Translations under genes and position numbers: made by a program
Notes under the pieces: generated by a model
What the model saw: only the letters and a program-made list of their open reading frames with translations
What the model was told of the DNA's origin: nothing
The model's database searches: none
Origin: an uncultured Clostridia bacterium
GTDB lineage: Bacteria; Bacillota; Clostridia; Oscillospirales; Ruminococcaceae
DNA: 13,647 nt
Assembly (NCBI GenBank): GCA_946183095.1
Contig: CAMHBE010000021.1
Location: forward strand, 1 to 13,647
Direction of reading: 5' to 3'
Part shown: positions 1 through 7,622 of the stretch, piece by piece
Layout: every line of letters begins with the position of its first letter
Numbering within the stretch: position 1 is the first letter of the stretch

Positions 1-1
1 G

Positions 2-2230
2 GCATCCGACGGATATACCACGGATCGTATGGCACCCGATACATCCGGCAAATCAAAGTTCTATTTCTCATTTACAACGACAGCATATTATAAACATAAC
101 AGCATAACAGTACAGGATATCATCAATAATGAATGCGAACCGGACGGCGGTTCTCCGGCACCTGCCACTGATCCTCCGCTTCCCCCTCCGTTCGCATCCA
201 CAGGTCAGGAGCTTGACGGAAAGAGCGACCGTGCCGTTATTATCGATACAGACTATATTTCCGACAAGACCTACTTCCAGAGCGATACTACCGTTTTCCT
301 CAGCGGTACGCGTCCCAATAATTTCTATGGCGGCGTAACCGCTTCGGGCTCGCTTTATCTCTGCGGTCAGACACAGACCACTGTGCCTGCGCCTACCGCT
401 TCGGAAAGACATGACTGGTTTATCGGCGGCGATCTCGCTCTGCTGAACGATAATACATCCTTCAACCTTAACGGGAACAACCTGTATGTGAACGGTGACC
501 TTATTATCGCAACGCAAAATCCGATAAGAGCCGCAAACATATTTGTTTCGGGTAATGTTTATGTCCTTAAGGGCAAATTCCCTGTAACCGTGACCGGAGA
601 TTCCACATCTTCGACCGAACCTACAAGATCGGGCGGTCTGTTCGTCGGCGGAAGTGTGAAGGCAGGAGCAGCTGACAGTATGACCTTAACCGGTTCCGTA
701 CCGTCGCGCAATGCTTCATGGCACACTGTCGGTGATATGATCAGAGGGATACAGTCCGCGGTCAACCTTGCAAGAACAAGATCGGGCGGCTCGTTCAGTT
801 ATGCCGGTCACACCAATACCGCAAGCGGTGACGGTCTTACAAACGGCTGGGATCTCCACGGAACTCTCAGACAGGGTTCCGGCGGAACGGTCTCCGGATG
901 GAGCGGAAGTGTACCGAGCGCAAACCCCGGTACATACGATCCTAATACCATAAGTGTAAATGTTGCTAAGCAAACTCCGAACGGAAGTACCTATGACCAT
1001 GACCTGGTAAGTATGACAGTCGGTGAGATCTTTGATCCCAGCAACGAAGCGAGCCCTATCCACGAGATAACTTTCAATAACTATACACCCGATCAGGAGA
1101 CCTACGATAATTTCCTTGCACTTGACTTCACGAACGCTTGTATAGATGATTCGTCAGCATGGTCATGGAACCTCGCAGGTAATTATGCCACTATTGATTT
1201 TGAGACAGCAAGCGGCATCGACGCACATGGCGAGAGAGACAATTCCGGCAACTTTACGTTCACATTCTATTCAACGAACGGACAGGAGATCACGGTCGAG
1301 CAGGCAGGAAACAATGGACCTGTCACTACAAAGATACCGTGGTGCAAGGAAGGCTACAGACTTCTTATAAAGGAATCGGTCAACCCGTGGTATGCTGCCG
1401 GTGCAGGGTTCCCGTTTGCCGGCAATGGTGAGAAAAAGATACTTTTTGAGACTATACCCAACACCTATAAATCCGACGGTACGATCGATGTCAATAACAC
1501 ATTGAAAGTTGTGCTCATGGGCAATATCGATGACGGAAGCGCAAAACAAAAGGATATCAACGGATATAACGCTTTCTCATGGATGGGCAAGAGCTATAAC
1601 GGTTCTGACTGTGATGACTGGATCCTTGCGACCGGTGAAGACTTTTCTTCCAATGTTAAAGGCGCACTGATGTTCGAGATGGGAAATCTCGATTCAGGCG
1701 GAAATTATATACCGTATGATCCCGATGAGAGCGAATACAGCATAACCTACTTCACATCTCAGAGAGAAGGCGTCTGCACGATCGACCAGAAAGATAAAAT
1801 GCAGGAAACGGCATCTCAGCCCTGGGAAAATGAGAACGCACCTAAATCTATGCTTATCTCCGGAACGAGTGACGCCGACCCTGATTATGAGAACCGTATA
1901 ATGCTGGTGTCGAACCAGAACTATGATACGGCGATCAACGCATACAGAAAGGGCGGATTGTTCTGCGGTTACTATTATGCGCCAAACGCCTCGCTTTACA
2001 GCTACGGCGACGGTAAGATACCGATATTCGGAGGTCTGATAGTATCGGACTATGCCGCGATCGACGCAAAGTTCATCTACTGTGAACCCGATCCGCAGAT
2101 CATGTCAGAACTTCTGAAATCTATGACAACCCCCGGCGGCGGAACACCTCCTTCGGTTACTCCTATGCCTACAGACGGTATATGGCATACTTCCGGTGAT
2201 ACGATCATGGGCAGAAATTACCTCGGTTAA
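2..2230 (+). CDS. Large pilus-associated/surface protein with PilX-like C-terminal region (5' partial)
   Basis: The frame is open to the left edge. The first ATG (base 29) has no ribosome binding site and is preceded by nine in-frame sense codons, so the true start lies outside the window. At least 733 residues are visible, counted from that ATG. Near residues 50-60 is a proline-rich linker (PPLPPPF). A long Gly/Ser/Asn-rich, beta-strand-like body follows, with repeated short turns such as GGDLAL, VNGDLII, VSGNVYV and VGGSVKA (about residues 135-215), suggesting a stacked beta-helix like bactofilin or autotransporter passengers. Around residues 640-690 the run GLFCGYYYAPNASL, then FGGLIVSDYAAID, resembles the C-terminal region I associate with large PilX-type pilus proteins; this is recognition by eye. 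It lies directly upstream of two prepilin genes, so a minor pilin, tip protein or adhesin is likely. The N-terminus, which would show a prepilin peptide, is missing. Role inferred; coding status secure. Confidence 0.8.
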   Translation, partial: ASDGYTTDRMAPDTSGKSKFYFSFTTTAYYKHNSITVQDIINNECEPDGGSPAPATDPPLPPPFASTGQELDGKSDRAVIIDTDYISDKTYFQSDTTVFLSGTRPNNFYGGVTASGSLYLCGQTQTTVPAPTASERHDWFIGGDLALLNDNTSFNLNGNNLYVNGDLIIATQNPIRAANIFVSGNVYVLKGKFPVTVTGDSTSSTEPTRSGGLFVGGSVKAGAADSMTLTGSVPSRNASWHTVGDMIRGIQSAVNLARTRSGGSFSYAGHTNTASGDGLTNGWDLHGTLRQGSGGTVSGWSGSVPSANPGTYDPNTISVNVAKQTPNGSTYDHDLVSMTVGEIFDPSNEASPIHEITFNNYTPDQETYDNFLALDFTNACIDDSSAWSWNLAGNYATIDFETASGIDAHGERDNSGNFTFTFYSTNGQEITVEQAGNNGPVTTKIPWCKEGYRLLIKESVNPWYAAGAGFPFAGNGEKKILFETIPNTYKSDGTIDVNNTLKVVLMGNIDDGSAKQKDINGYNAFSWMGKSYNGSDCDDWILATGEDFSSNVKGALMFEMGNLDSGGNYIPYDPDESEYSITYFTSQREGVCTIDQKDKMQETASQPWENENAPKSMLISGTSDADPDYENRIMLVSNQNYDTAINAYRKGGLFCGYYYAPNASLYSYGDGKIPIFGGLIVSDYAAIDAKFIYCEPDPQIMSELLKSMTTPGGGTPPSVTPMPTDGIWHTSGDTIMGRNYLG

Positions 2231-2244
2231 ATCAAATGGCGATT

Positions 2245-2270
2245 CCCGCCCTCGGATGATCGGGGGCGGG
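2245..2270 (+). other. Intergenic GC-rich hairpin without U-tract
   Basis: CCCGCCCTCG (2245-2254) pairs with CGGGGGCGGG (2261-2270) over 10 base pairs with one T-G wobble, around a 6-base loop. No T-run follows; the ribosome binding site of the next gene begins 6 bases later. It is more likely a partial terminator or an mRNA-stabilising or processing element that sets the ratio of the large protein to the pilins than a full stop. Role inferred; structure seen. Confidence 0.6.
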
Positions 2271-2293
2271 GTATATGAAAGGACATCGTAAAA

Positions 2294-3442
2294 ATGAGAA
2301 AAAGATTATTATTCCGCAACACAGGTTTTACACTTGTAGAGTGCGTTATTGCGATAGCCGTTTTTGCCATTCTAACGGTAATGACCCTTATGATAATGGC
2401 AACCACTGTAAAAACTCAGAAGAAATCCACAAAAGCGGAGGAAGACCTTAACACTCTTGTACAAAATGTTGTTGAGGATGAATCCAACAAGAAGTACGGT
2501 GCCGATACAAAAACTCTGATGATGAAGGTCGGCAGCAGCGGTAAGGATTTCAGCATGACGTACAGCACCATAGACGGCTATAAGAATTTTGTGACTTGTC
2601 CCAACTGCCACGAAATGTACAACAACCTTGATTTTATGGGAGATGCTTACAGCACAGCGCAGTATGCAGCCGATATGACCGACCCGGTAAAGAAGACCAA
2701 CAAGGCAAGCTTCTGGTTCGATCCCAACACTATGAATTATTGCTGTCCGAACTGCGGATTCAGATTCAGAAATACACTTGAGTGCCTTTCGTGTAACGCA
2801 AGCGGTCCTATGAACGCTTTTACGTTTGACCATTTCACCGGCAACTACTATTGTCCGGACTGCGGCAGCGGCAATGTCAGGGAGCAGGGTCTTGATGTAA
2901 GAGCGACCGGAGATTCTGATTTTGCTATCGGTGCTATGAGCCCCAATGCTATCAGATATGGCGATATCTCGGAAAATATGCCCGAAGAAGACGATGTGAA
3001 GAAATTCATGAAGATATCGGGCGCGGCTGATGAGTCTTTTCGTGTTACCCTGACTTATACTCCGAATGCAAATATTGCGCTGCCCGGCAGATATAGACTC
3101 AGAGTTGATAATCTGCACGTAGTAGCGGGAGAGAGCGCAAGATTCTCCATGACTCTGCCTCCTTGCTATATCTGCAATATAACATCCAAAGATACCAATA
3201 TCCAGGGTCTGAGTGATACTCAAGGCTCCGTGCTGCTCAGCCAGAGTGCGGATCCGGCAAATGCGGCAGACACAGGCAGGCTGCTGGTAACAAACCTGAA
3301 CAGTACATTTTCAAGTTTTGAGCTCCAATTCACTCTGACAAATTATGAAAACAACAACTCGTTCGATTACGATTACAGTGACGGACTTATGAAATTCTGG
3401 TTTGGCAACACATCCAATACAGTAAACTATCCTAAGACATAA
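2294..3442 (+). CDS. Prepilin-like protein (type IV pilus minor pilin) with two zinc-ribbon-like modules
   Basis: 382 residues. The start is set by GAAAGGA (2277-2283), 10 bases upstream of the ATG. The N-terminus is a classic type III signal: an 11-residue basic leader, then G11^FTLVE with Glu at mature position 5, then a hydrophobic helix to about residue 36. PilD would cleave after G11 and the helix would pack in the pilus core. Unusually, the extracellular part holds four CxxC pairs: C102/C105 (CPNC), C151/C154 (CPNC), C164/C167 (CLSC) and C187/C190 (CPDC), plus an isolated C291/C294 (CYIC). The last two of the four pairs, 19 residues apart, look like a standard zinc ribbon; the first two could form another. 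The remainder is rich in beta strand and polar residues. It sits between the large surface protein and a second prepilin, and its stop lies 16 bases before the next start. It is a minor pilin or pseudopilin by family; the metal-binding role is inferred. Confidence 0.9.
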   Translation: MRKRLLFRNTGFTLVECVIAIAVFAILTVMTLMIMATTVKTQKKSTKAEEDLNTLVQNVVEDESNKKYGADTKTLMMKVGSSGKDFSMTYSTIDGYKNFVTCPNCHEMYNNLDFMGDAYSTAQYAADMTDPVKKTNKASFWFDPNTMNYCCPNCGFRFRNTLECLSCNASGPMNAFTFDHFTGNYYCPDCGSGNVREQGLDVRATGDSDFAIGAMSPNAIRYGDISENMPEEDDVKKFMKISGAADESFRVTLTYTPNANIALPGRYRLRVDNLHVVAGESARFSMTLPPCYICNITSKDTNIQGLSDTQGSVLLSQSADPANAADTGRLLVTNLNSTFSSFELQFTLTNYENNNSFDYDYSDGLMKFWFGNTSNTVNYPKT

Positions 3443-3458
3443 GGTGAGGTGACAACTG

Positions 3459-4376
3459 ATGTTTAAGCTTCTCAGAAAACGTCTTTTCAGGACGAGCAAA
3501 ACCAAGGGATTCACACTCACTGAGCTTGTTGTTGTTGTCGCTCTCATTGCTATCATGATGGCGTGTCTTATGGCATTTGCCCGGCCTGTGCGGCAGCTTC
3601 TGAACGGGTCAACAGCAAAATCAGACGCATTAACGATAAATGAAGTTCTGGGAACATATCTCGAAAGAAAACTTTCCTACGCGCATAATGTTCATGTTTT
3701 TTCCGGAGTGACATACAACGAGTCGGATGTGGCAATGAGCAATATTTACGACTCGATGGCGTCGAGCTACAGTTCGGATAAGGATACGCCCGGTATGATA
3801 GTCCTCAAATTCGACCTTGATGATGATTCGGATCCCAAGAGCAAGACTTTTAAGATCTATGAGGTCAAAATGAAGAATGACAGCTCCATGCCGGCGCTGG
3901 ATGATGATTATCTTGCGTTCAGCAATGATTTTTACGGCGGGTACGAATATCTCATGACCTGTGAAGATATCGTTCCCAAAATGAATAATCAGAAGAAAAG
4001 AGCTTATCTTGATTTTAAGATCCAGACGTTCGATTTTGGACGTGACTACGAAAACGGGTTGGATGATCTTCTCATAACCGGTTATTATACGAATCAGGAT
4101 ACGCATGCCGTTTCCGATTATATAAGAGAAACAGAACTGATACACGAACGTACAAATGTTGAGAGTATTTCTTTCTCACTGCAGAATGTGAGAGTCAAGT
4201 CGGCATCACAGGTCAATGATAACGGTACTCCGTCAGATGATACCGACGACTTCTACGAGACCGATACTGTCTTTGAGCCCGGCAGTGACCTGACGATCAC
4301 ACGTGGAAACGCCCCCGGAGTTTACGGAACGGATGTAGTCATAATGTATAACATACATCATTATGATATAGGTTGA
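3459..4376 (+). CDS. Prepilin-type N-terminal cleavage/methylation domain protein (type IV pilin or minor pilin)
   Basis: 305 residues. AGGTGAGGTG (3442-3451) gives a ribosome binding site 7 bases before the ATG and overlaps the previous gene's stop, so the two are translated from one message. A 17-residue basic leader (several Lys/Arg) ends in G17^FTLTE, with the conserved Glu at mature position 5, followed by a very hydrophobic helix (LVVVVALIAIMMACLMAF, about residues 23-40). The C-terminal 260 residues are a soluble domain rich in Asp, Asn and Tyr, ending in a beta-strand-like stretch (VVIMYNIHHYDIG). It has only one Cys beyond the helix, so it lacks the disulfide loop of Gram-negative PilA. 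Its length exceeds a typical major pilin (150-200 residues), which favours a minor pilin of PilW/PulJ type. It is the last gene of the pilin operon; paired hairpins follow. Confidence 0.9.
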   Translation: MFKLLRKRLFRTSKTKGFTLTELVVVVALIAIMMACLMAFARPVRQLLNGSTAKSDALTINEVLGTYLERKLSYAHNVHVFSGVTYNESDVAMSNIYDSMASSYSSDKDTPGMIVLKFDLDDDSDPKSKTFKIYEVKMKNDSSMPALDDDYLAFSNDFYGGYEYLMTCEDIVPKMNNQKKRAYLDFKIQTFDFGRDYENGLDDLLITGYYTNQDTHAVSDYIRETELIHERTNVESISFSLQNVRVKSASQVNDNGTPSDDTDDFYETDTVFEPGSDLTITRGNAPGVYGTDVVIMYNIHHYDIG

Positions 4377-4388
4377 GTTACCCACATT

Positions 4389-4424
4389 ACCCCAAAGCCG
4401 TGCAGTTCACTGCACGGCAGGGGT
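4389..4424 (+). other. Hairpin after pilin operon
   Basis: A perfect 10-base inverted repeat (GCCGTGCAGT at 4397-4406, ACTGCACGGC at 4409-4418) is enclosed by an outer ACCCC/GGGGT stem (4389-4393 and 4420-4424) with a small internal loop. No T-run follows, so it probably protects the 3' end or works together with the next hairpin. Its core CCGTGCA/TGCACGG also appears in the terminator after pilT. Confidence 0.55.
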
Positions 4425-4425
4425 G

Positions 4426-4480
4426 ACAGTGATCAGCGCACAGGGCTGATGTGCGTTGATCACTGTTTCATAATTTTCCG
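4426..4480 (+). terminator. Probable terminator of pilin operon
   Basis: A 17-base-pair stem with one wobble (4426-4442 with 4450-4466) closes a 7-base loop and is followed by an interrupted T-rich stretch (TTTCATAATTTT). The stem is strong but the T-tract is imperfect. Position just past the last pilin gene and facing the convergent pilD gene supports termination. Confidence 0.6.
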
Positions 4481-4516
4481 CAAAAAAATAACGCACCGCG
4501 TATTTCAGCGATGCGC
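4481..4516 (-). terminator. Rho-independent terminator of pilD
   Basis: Read on the minus strand, a 9-base-pair stem (4508-4516 with 4491-4499, two wobbles) with an 8-base loop is followed by a run of seven Ts after TA (the A-run at 4482-4488 on the plus strand). It begins 14 bases past the pilD stop codon. Confidence 0.8.
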
Positions 4517-4530
4517 CATATAAATACGGG

Positions 4531-5706
4531 TCAGATGAGTCCCGTGTACCATGAAACTATCGTTTCACCGAAGATGTACGCTGCGAAAATACCGACTGAG
4601 AGGTATGGACCGAACACGACCTGACGCTTGCAGCTCACGGAGCGGATCTTTCCGTTCTCCACATACGAGTCGGGATCCTTCTCACTTCGGATGTTCTCTA
4701 TCACTATAGATATGCCGAACTTCGAGATATCGGGGAGTTCCTCTTCCAGCATACGGTTGAGCGCCGGGATATCGGGCTTGCCGTTCCAGAGCTTCTCGTC
4801 GATGCACTCAGGCTCGATATCGGCGTTTCCTTTGAAGAGGCTGCCGTATATCGCTTCGGTCTTGCCTTCGATAACATATATGCCGTTCCCTTTCTGCTCG
4901 TCGTACCACTTTGCAGCGATTTCCGCGGACTTCTCTCTGGCACGTTTCTTCGCGCCTTTGGGAACTGACAGCAGTTCGATGCTCCCGCCTATCGCGCCGA
5001 GCACAATGCCGATCGCAGCGGCAGGGATGATGTTCTTCCAGCCGAGGAGCAGCCCGGCAGCCGCCATGAGCTGCATATCACCGCCGCCCATCGCGCCGAA
5101 CATAGCAAGTACAGCGAACGGAACGGATATCGCGGCAGCACCGATAAGGTGATCGTACCACGGCATATTGAACACCGCCATTGCCGCACGTTCAAGAGTG
5201 TTTCCGGAAGGTACGGCATCCGGGTCGTAAATGACAGCTGAAACTATGGTCGCCGCAATGCCCAGCGCAGTGATGACTATGCTGCACCCGTAGGGTATCT
5301 CCATACGGTCGATATCAACGCCGCTCGCAACTATCAGCGCGGCGATGAGCACGAACATGATGCCGAGACTTGCGGACAGTCCGAGGAATATTATAGACAG
5401 TGTGTAGGCAACAGCCGTGGTTAGCTCGACTATCCAGTATCGCGGAGATATCTTCGCCTTGCAGAAACGGCACTTGCCGCCTAAGAATATGTAGCTCAGT
5501 ATCGGGATAAGGTCGATGTTTGAAAGCTGTTTGCCGCAGCTCATGCAGTGTGAACGGTTGTGTGCGCCGGAGATCGGTTCGTGGCGCGGAACACGGATTA
5601 TCACAACATTGAGGAAGCTGCCGATGACTGCACCGAGAACAAATGACATCACGATGAATATAACGGTGTAGTAAACGGGAAACCTGTCGTCGAATATACT
5701 TAACAT
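4531..5706 (-). CDS. pilD: Prepilin peptidase (A24 family, PilD) with enlarged cytoplasmic loop
   Basis: 391 residues. The start at 5706 is chosen because AAAGGAAG lies about 7 bases upstream of this ATG; an upstream in-frame ATG at 5790 falls inside the promoter and is rejected. This aspartic membrane protease cleaves the leader of prepilins after Gly and usually N-methylates the new N-terminus. Visible signs are the N-terminal GSFLNVVIIRVP region, the cytoplasmic zinc motif C54xxC57...C79xxC82, the first catalytic Asp in GVDIDRMEIP (D131) and the second in GGGD (D210), plus several membrane helices. Normal family members run about 250 residues. Here roughly residues 250-360 form a hydrophilic segment with no helix-like membrane run, placed before the final conserved FGPYLSVGIFAAYIFG helix. 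It is transcribed away from pilB from a divergent promoter and faces the pilin operon, whose products are its likely substrates. Confidence 0.93.
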   Translation of the reverse strand: MLSIFDDRFPVYYTVIFIVMSFVLGAVIGSFLNVVIIRVPRHEPISGAHNRSHCMSCGKQLSNIDLIPILSYIFLGGKCRFCKAKISPRYWIVELTTAVAYTLSIIFLGLSASLGIMFVLIAALIVASGVDIDRMEIPYGCSIVITALGIAATIVSAVIYDPDAVPSGNTLERAAMAVFNMPWYDHLIGAAAISVPFAVLAMFGAMGGGDMQLMAAAGLLLGWKNIIPAAAIGIVLGAIGGSIELLSVPKGAKKRAREKSAEIAAKWYDEQKGNGIYVIEGKTEAIYGSLFKGNADIEPECIDEKLWNGKPDIPALNRMLEEELPDISKFGISIVIENIRSEKDPDSYVENGKIRSVSCKRQVVFGPYLSVGIFAAYIFGETIVSWYTGLI

Positions 5707-5761
5707 AATTTCTCTTCCTTTCGGATAGTATTGGTTGAACTTCCGTTCATTGTTCCTATAC

Positions 5762-5790
5762 ATTTTATCACAAAACAGCGCCGATATCAA
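5762..5790 (-). promoter_or_regulatory. Sigma-A promoter of pilD
   Basis: On the minus strand TTGATA (-35, plus bases 5785-5790) is followed after exactly 17 bases by TAAAAT (-10, plus bases 5762-5767). Transcription would start near 5755, giving a leader of about 50 bases. Both boxes are near consensus. Confidence 0.75.
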
Positions 5791-5819
5791 CCTTTTTTAT
5801 CTTTATTTTCTGAAATTTA

Positions 5820-5848
5820 TTGCCGGGGGTCGAAAACTCCCGTATAAA
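5820..5848 (+). promoter_or_regulatory. Sigma-A promoter of pilB-pilT with dyad in spacer
   Basis: TTGCCG (-35, 5820-5825), a 17-base spacer and TATAAA (-10, 5843-5848) place the start near 5855, about 50 bases upstream of pilB. An inverted repeat (CGGGGGT at 5824-5830, ACTCCCG at 5836-5842, one wobble) overlaps the end of the -35 box and fills the spacer, so it could be an operator. It precedes the transcript start, so it cannot act as an RNA hairpin in this message. Confidence 0.7.
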
Positions 5849-5860
5849 TAAATCACACCG

Positions 5861-5880
5861 GCAGCGCCCGCAAGTGCTGC
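5861..5880 (+). other. Leader hairpin of pilB mRNA
   Basis: GCAGCGC (5861-5867) pairs with GTGCTGC (5874-5880) over 7 base pairs with one wobble around a 6-base loop. It sits at the 5' end of the predicted pilB transcript and ends 13 bases before the GGAGGT ribosome binding site. I could not match it to a known riboswitch; it may simply stabilise the message. Confidence 0.45.
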
Positions 5881-5905
5881 TGCGTGAAAAACCGGAGGTC
5901 AGCAA

Positions 5906-7594
5906 ATGAAAAACATACCCATAGGTCAGATACTGCTCGAAAGCGGCTACATCACGAAGCAGCACCTTGAAGATGCGCTCGTCAAGCAGAAAGAGACCGG
6001 CAAAAAGCTCGGTGATATGCTGCTTGATCTCGGATACGTTTCCGAGACTCAGCTCGCTCAGGCATTGTCGCAGAGACTGAAAGTACCGTTCATTGATCTT
6101 ACAACGACTAAGATCGAGACGGAAGCTGTAAAGAAGATACCGGAGGCAGTCGCAAAGAAAAACTGCGTCATTGCGTATAAGATCAACAACGGCAGGCTTT
6201 ACGTCGCTACAAACGACCCCGTAAACTTCTATATCTTTGAGGAACTGAAGATACAGACGGGAATGGAAATAAACGCCCAGCTCGCGACACGTTCGTCGAT
6301 CACCGAGGCTATCGGAAGAGTTTACTCGGCGGCGACAGTGTCCAACGTTATGGGCGATATAGATAAGGAATACGACGCGAACGCCGCACTCATGCAGGAG
6401 CAGGCGGACGGTTCCGAAGAGCGTATCGACAACGCGCCTGTAGTTAAGCTCGTAAACACTATCATCGAGTCGGCGTACCGCGACAGGGCATCCGATATCC
6501 ACATAGAGCCTTTCAAGGACAGAACGCGTATCCGTTACCGCATCGACGGCGAGTGCGTCGAGAAAATGGCGGTCAAGCCCGCTGTACATAACTCCCTCAT
6601 CACGCGTATCAAGATCCTCGGCGGTATGAATATCGCCGAAAAGAGAATACCGCTCGACGGACGTTCCTCGGCGGTCATCGACGGCGTTACGCAGGATCTT
6701 CGTATCTCCACTATCCCGACCGTTTACGGCGAGAAATGCGTTATACGTCTTCTTGCAACGGGCGACGAGAAGGCAAGAAAGATAACCGACCTCGGTATGA
6801 CGGACTACAACTACGAGATGTTCAAGCAGATGATACGCTGTCCTAACGGCGTTATGCTGGTAACGGGACCTACAGGTTCGGGTAAATCCACGACGCTGTA
6901 CGCTACCCTCGGTGAGCTGTCAAAGCCGAACGTAAACATAGTAACGGCAGAGGACCCTGTCGAAAAGAAGATCGACGGTGTAAACCAGTGTCAGATGAAC
7001 GAAAAGGCGGGCATGACCTTCGCGGCTGCACTGCGTTCCATACTCCGTCAGGACCCCGACATAGTCATGGTCGGTGAGATCCGTGACGGTGAGACGGCGG
7101 ATATCGCTATCCGTGCGGCTATCACGGGACATCTGGTGCTCTCGACACTTCATACGAACGATGCCGCATCGACTATCCTTCGTCTTGTGGATATGGGCGT
7201 TGCGCCTTACATGGTGGCGACTTCGCTGATAGGCGTTATAGCTCAGCGACTTGTAAAGCTGCTGTGTCCCGAATGCCGTGAGAAGATACTGCTGACAGAC
7301 CCCGCTGACCTGCGTCTTGTCGGCAAGGATCAGCCGGTAGAAGTTTACCAGCATCACATCGGCGGATGCAGAGCCTGCCACAACACAGGTTTCAGAGGAA
7401 GAACCGCTATCCATGAGATAATCGTTTCGACCAACGATATCAAGGAGCTTATCGCAAACAACGCTACAGCCGAGCAGATAGGCATACAGGCGCGCAAGAA
7501 CGGTACAAGACTGCTTCGTGACAACGTTGCGGACATGGTACTCGAAGGCAGAACGACAATGGACGAACTCGTAAAGGCAACATACTCCGTATAA
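5906..7594 (+). CDS. pilB: Type IV pilus assembly ATPase PilB (GspE/PulE family)
   Basis: 562 residues, the usual length. GGAGGT (5894-5899) lies 6 bases before the ATG. This cytoplasmic hexameric ATPase drives pilus extension by adding pilins at the inner-membrane base. An N-terminal MshEN/T2SSE_N domain (residues 1-65) shows two tandem copies of the pattern LGxxLLxxGyI...L..AL..Q (IGQILLESGYI and KLGDMLLDLGYV), the type known to bind cyclic di-GMP. The ATPase domain has Walker A GPTGSGKS (321-328), Asp box with AEDPVE (about 348-353), Walker B DPDIVMVGE (383-391) and His box TGHLVLSTLHT (407-417). A tetracysteine zinc site, C454xxC457 and C488xxC491, separates PilB from retraction ATPases. 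It is followed after 28 bases by pilT on the same transcript. No pilC lies beside it, which is unusual for a pilB-pilT pair. Confidence 0.97.
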   Translation: MKNIPIGQILLESGYITKQHLEDALVKQKETGKKLGDMLLDLGYVSETQLAQALSQRLKVPFIDLTTTKIETEAVKKIPEAVAKKNCVIAYKINNGRLYVATNDPVNFYIFEELKIQTGMEINAQLATRSSITEAIGRVYSAATVSNVMGDIDKEYDANAALMQEQADGSEERIDNAPVVKLVNTIIESAYRDRASDIHIEPFKDRTRIRYRIDGECVEKMAVKPAVHNSLITRIKILGGMNIAEKRIPLDGRSSAVIDGVTQDLRISTIPTVYGEKCVIRLLATGDEKARKITDLGMTDYNYEMFKQMIRCPNGVMLVTGPTGSGKSTTLYATLGELSKPNVNIVTAEDPVEKKIDGVNQCQMNEKAGMTFAAALRSILRQDPDIVMVGEIRDGETADIAIRAAITGHLVLSTLHTNDAASTILRLVDMGVAPYMVATSLIGVIAQRLVKLLCPECREKILLTDPADLRLVGKDQPVEVYQHHIGGCRACHNTGFRGRTAIHEIIVSTNDIKELIANNATAEQIGIQARKNGTRLLRDNVADMVLEGRTTMDELVKATYSV

Positions 7595-7622
7595 CGGGGA
7601 TATTAAGGAATGGAGAAATAAT

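Noticed and set aside
2372..3223. Long minus-strand open frame (283 residues) opposite the zinc-ribbon pilin
   Set aside because: No ribosome binding site, no recognisable domain, composition typical of an antisense shadow of the pilin gene.
5707..5790. Upstream extension of pilD to an ATG at 5790
   Set aside because: It would start inside the -35 box of the pilD promoter, lacks a ribosome binding site and adds a hydrophilic tail not seen in the family.
5849..5905. Cyclic di-GMP riboswitch ahead of pilB
   Set aside because: The leader is only about 50 bases with one simple hairpin and no GEMM-I or GEMM-II conserved core.
5768..6589. Minus-strand open frame (273 residues) opposite pilB
   Set aside because: Shadow of pilB; runs through both divergent promoters and has no start signal.
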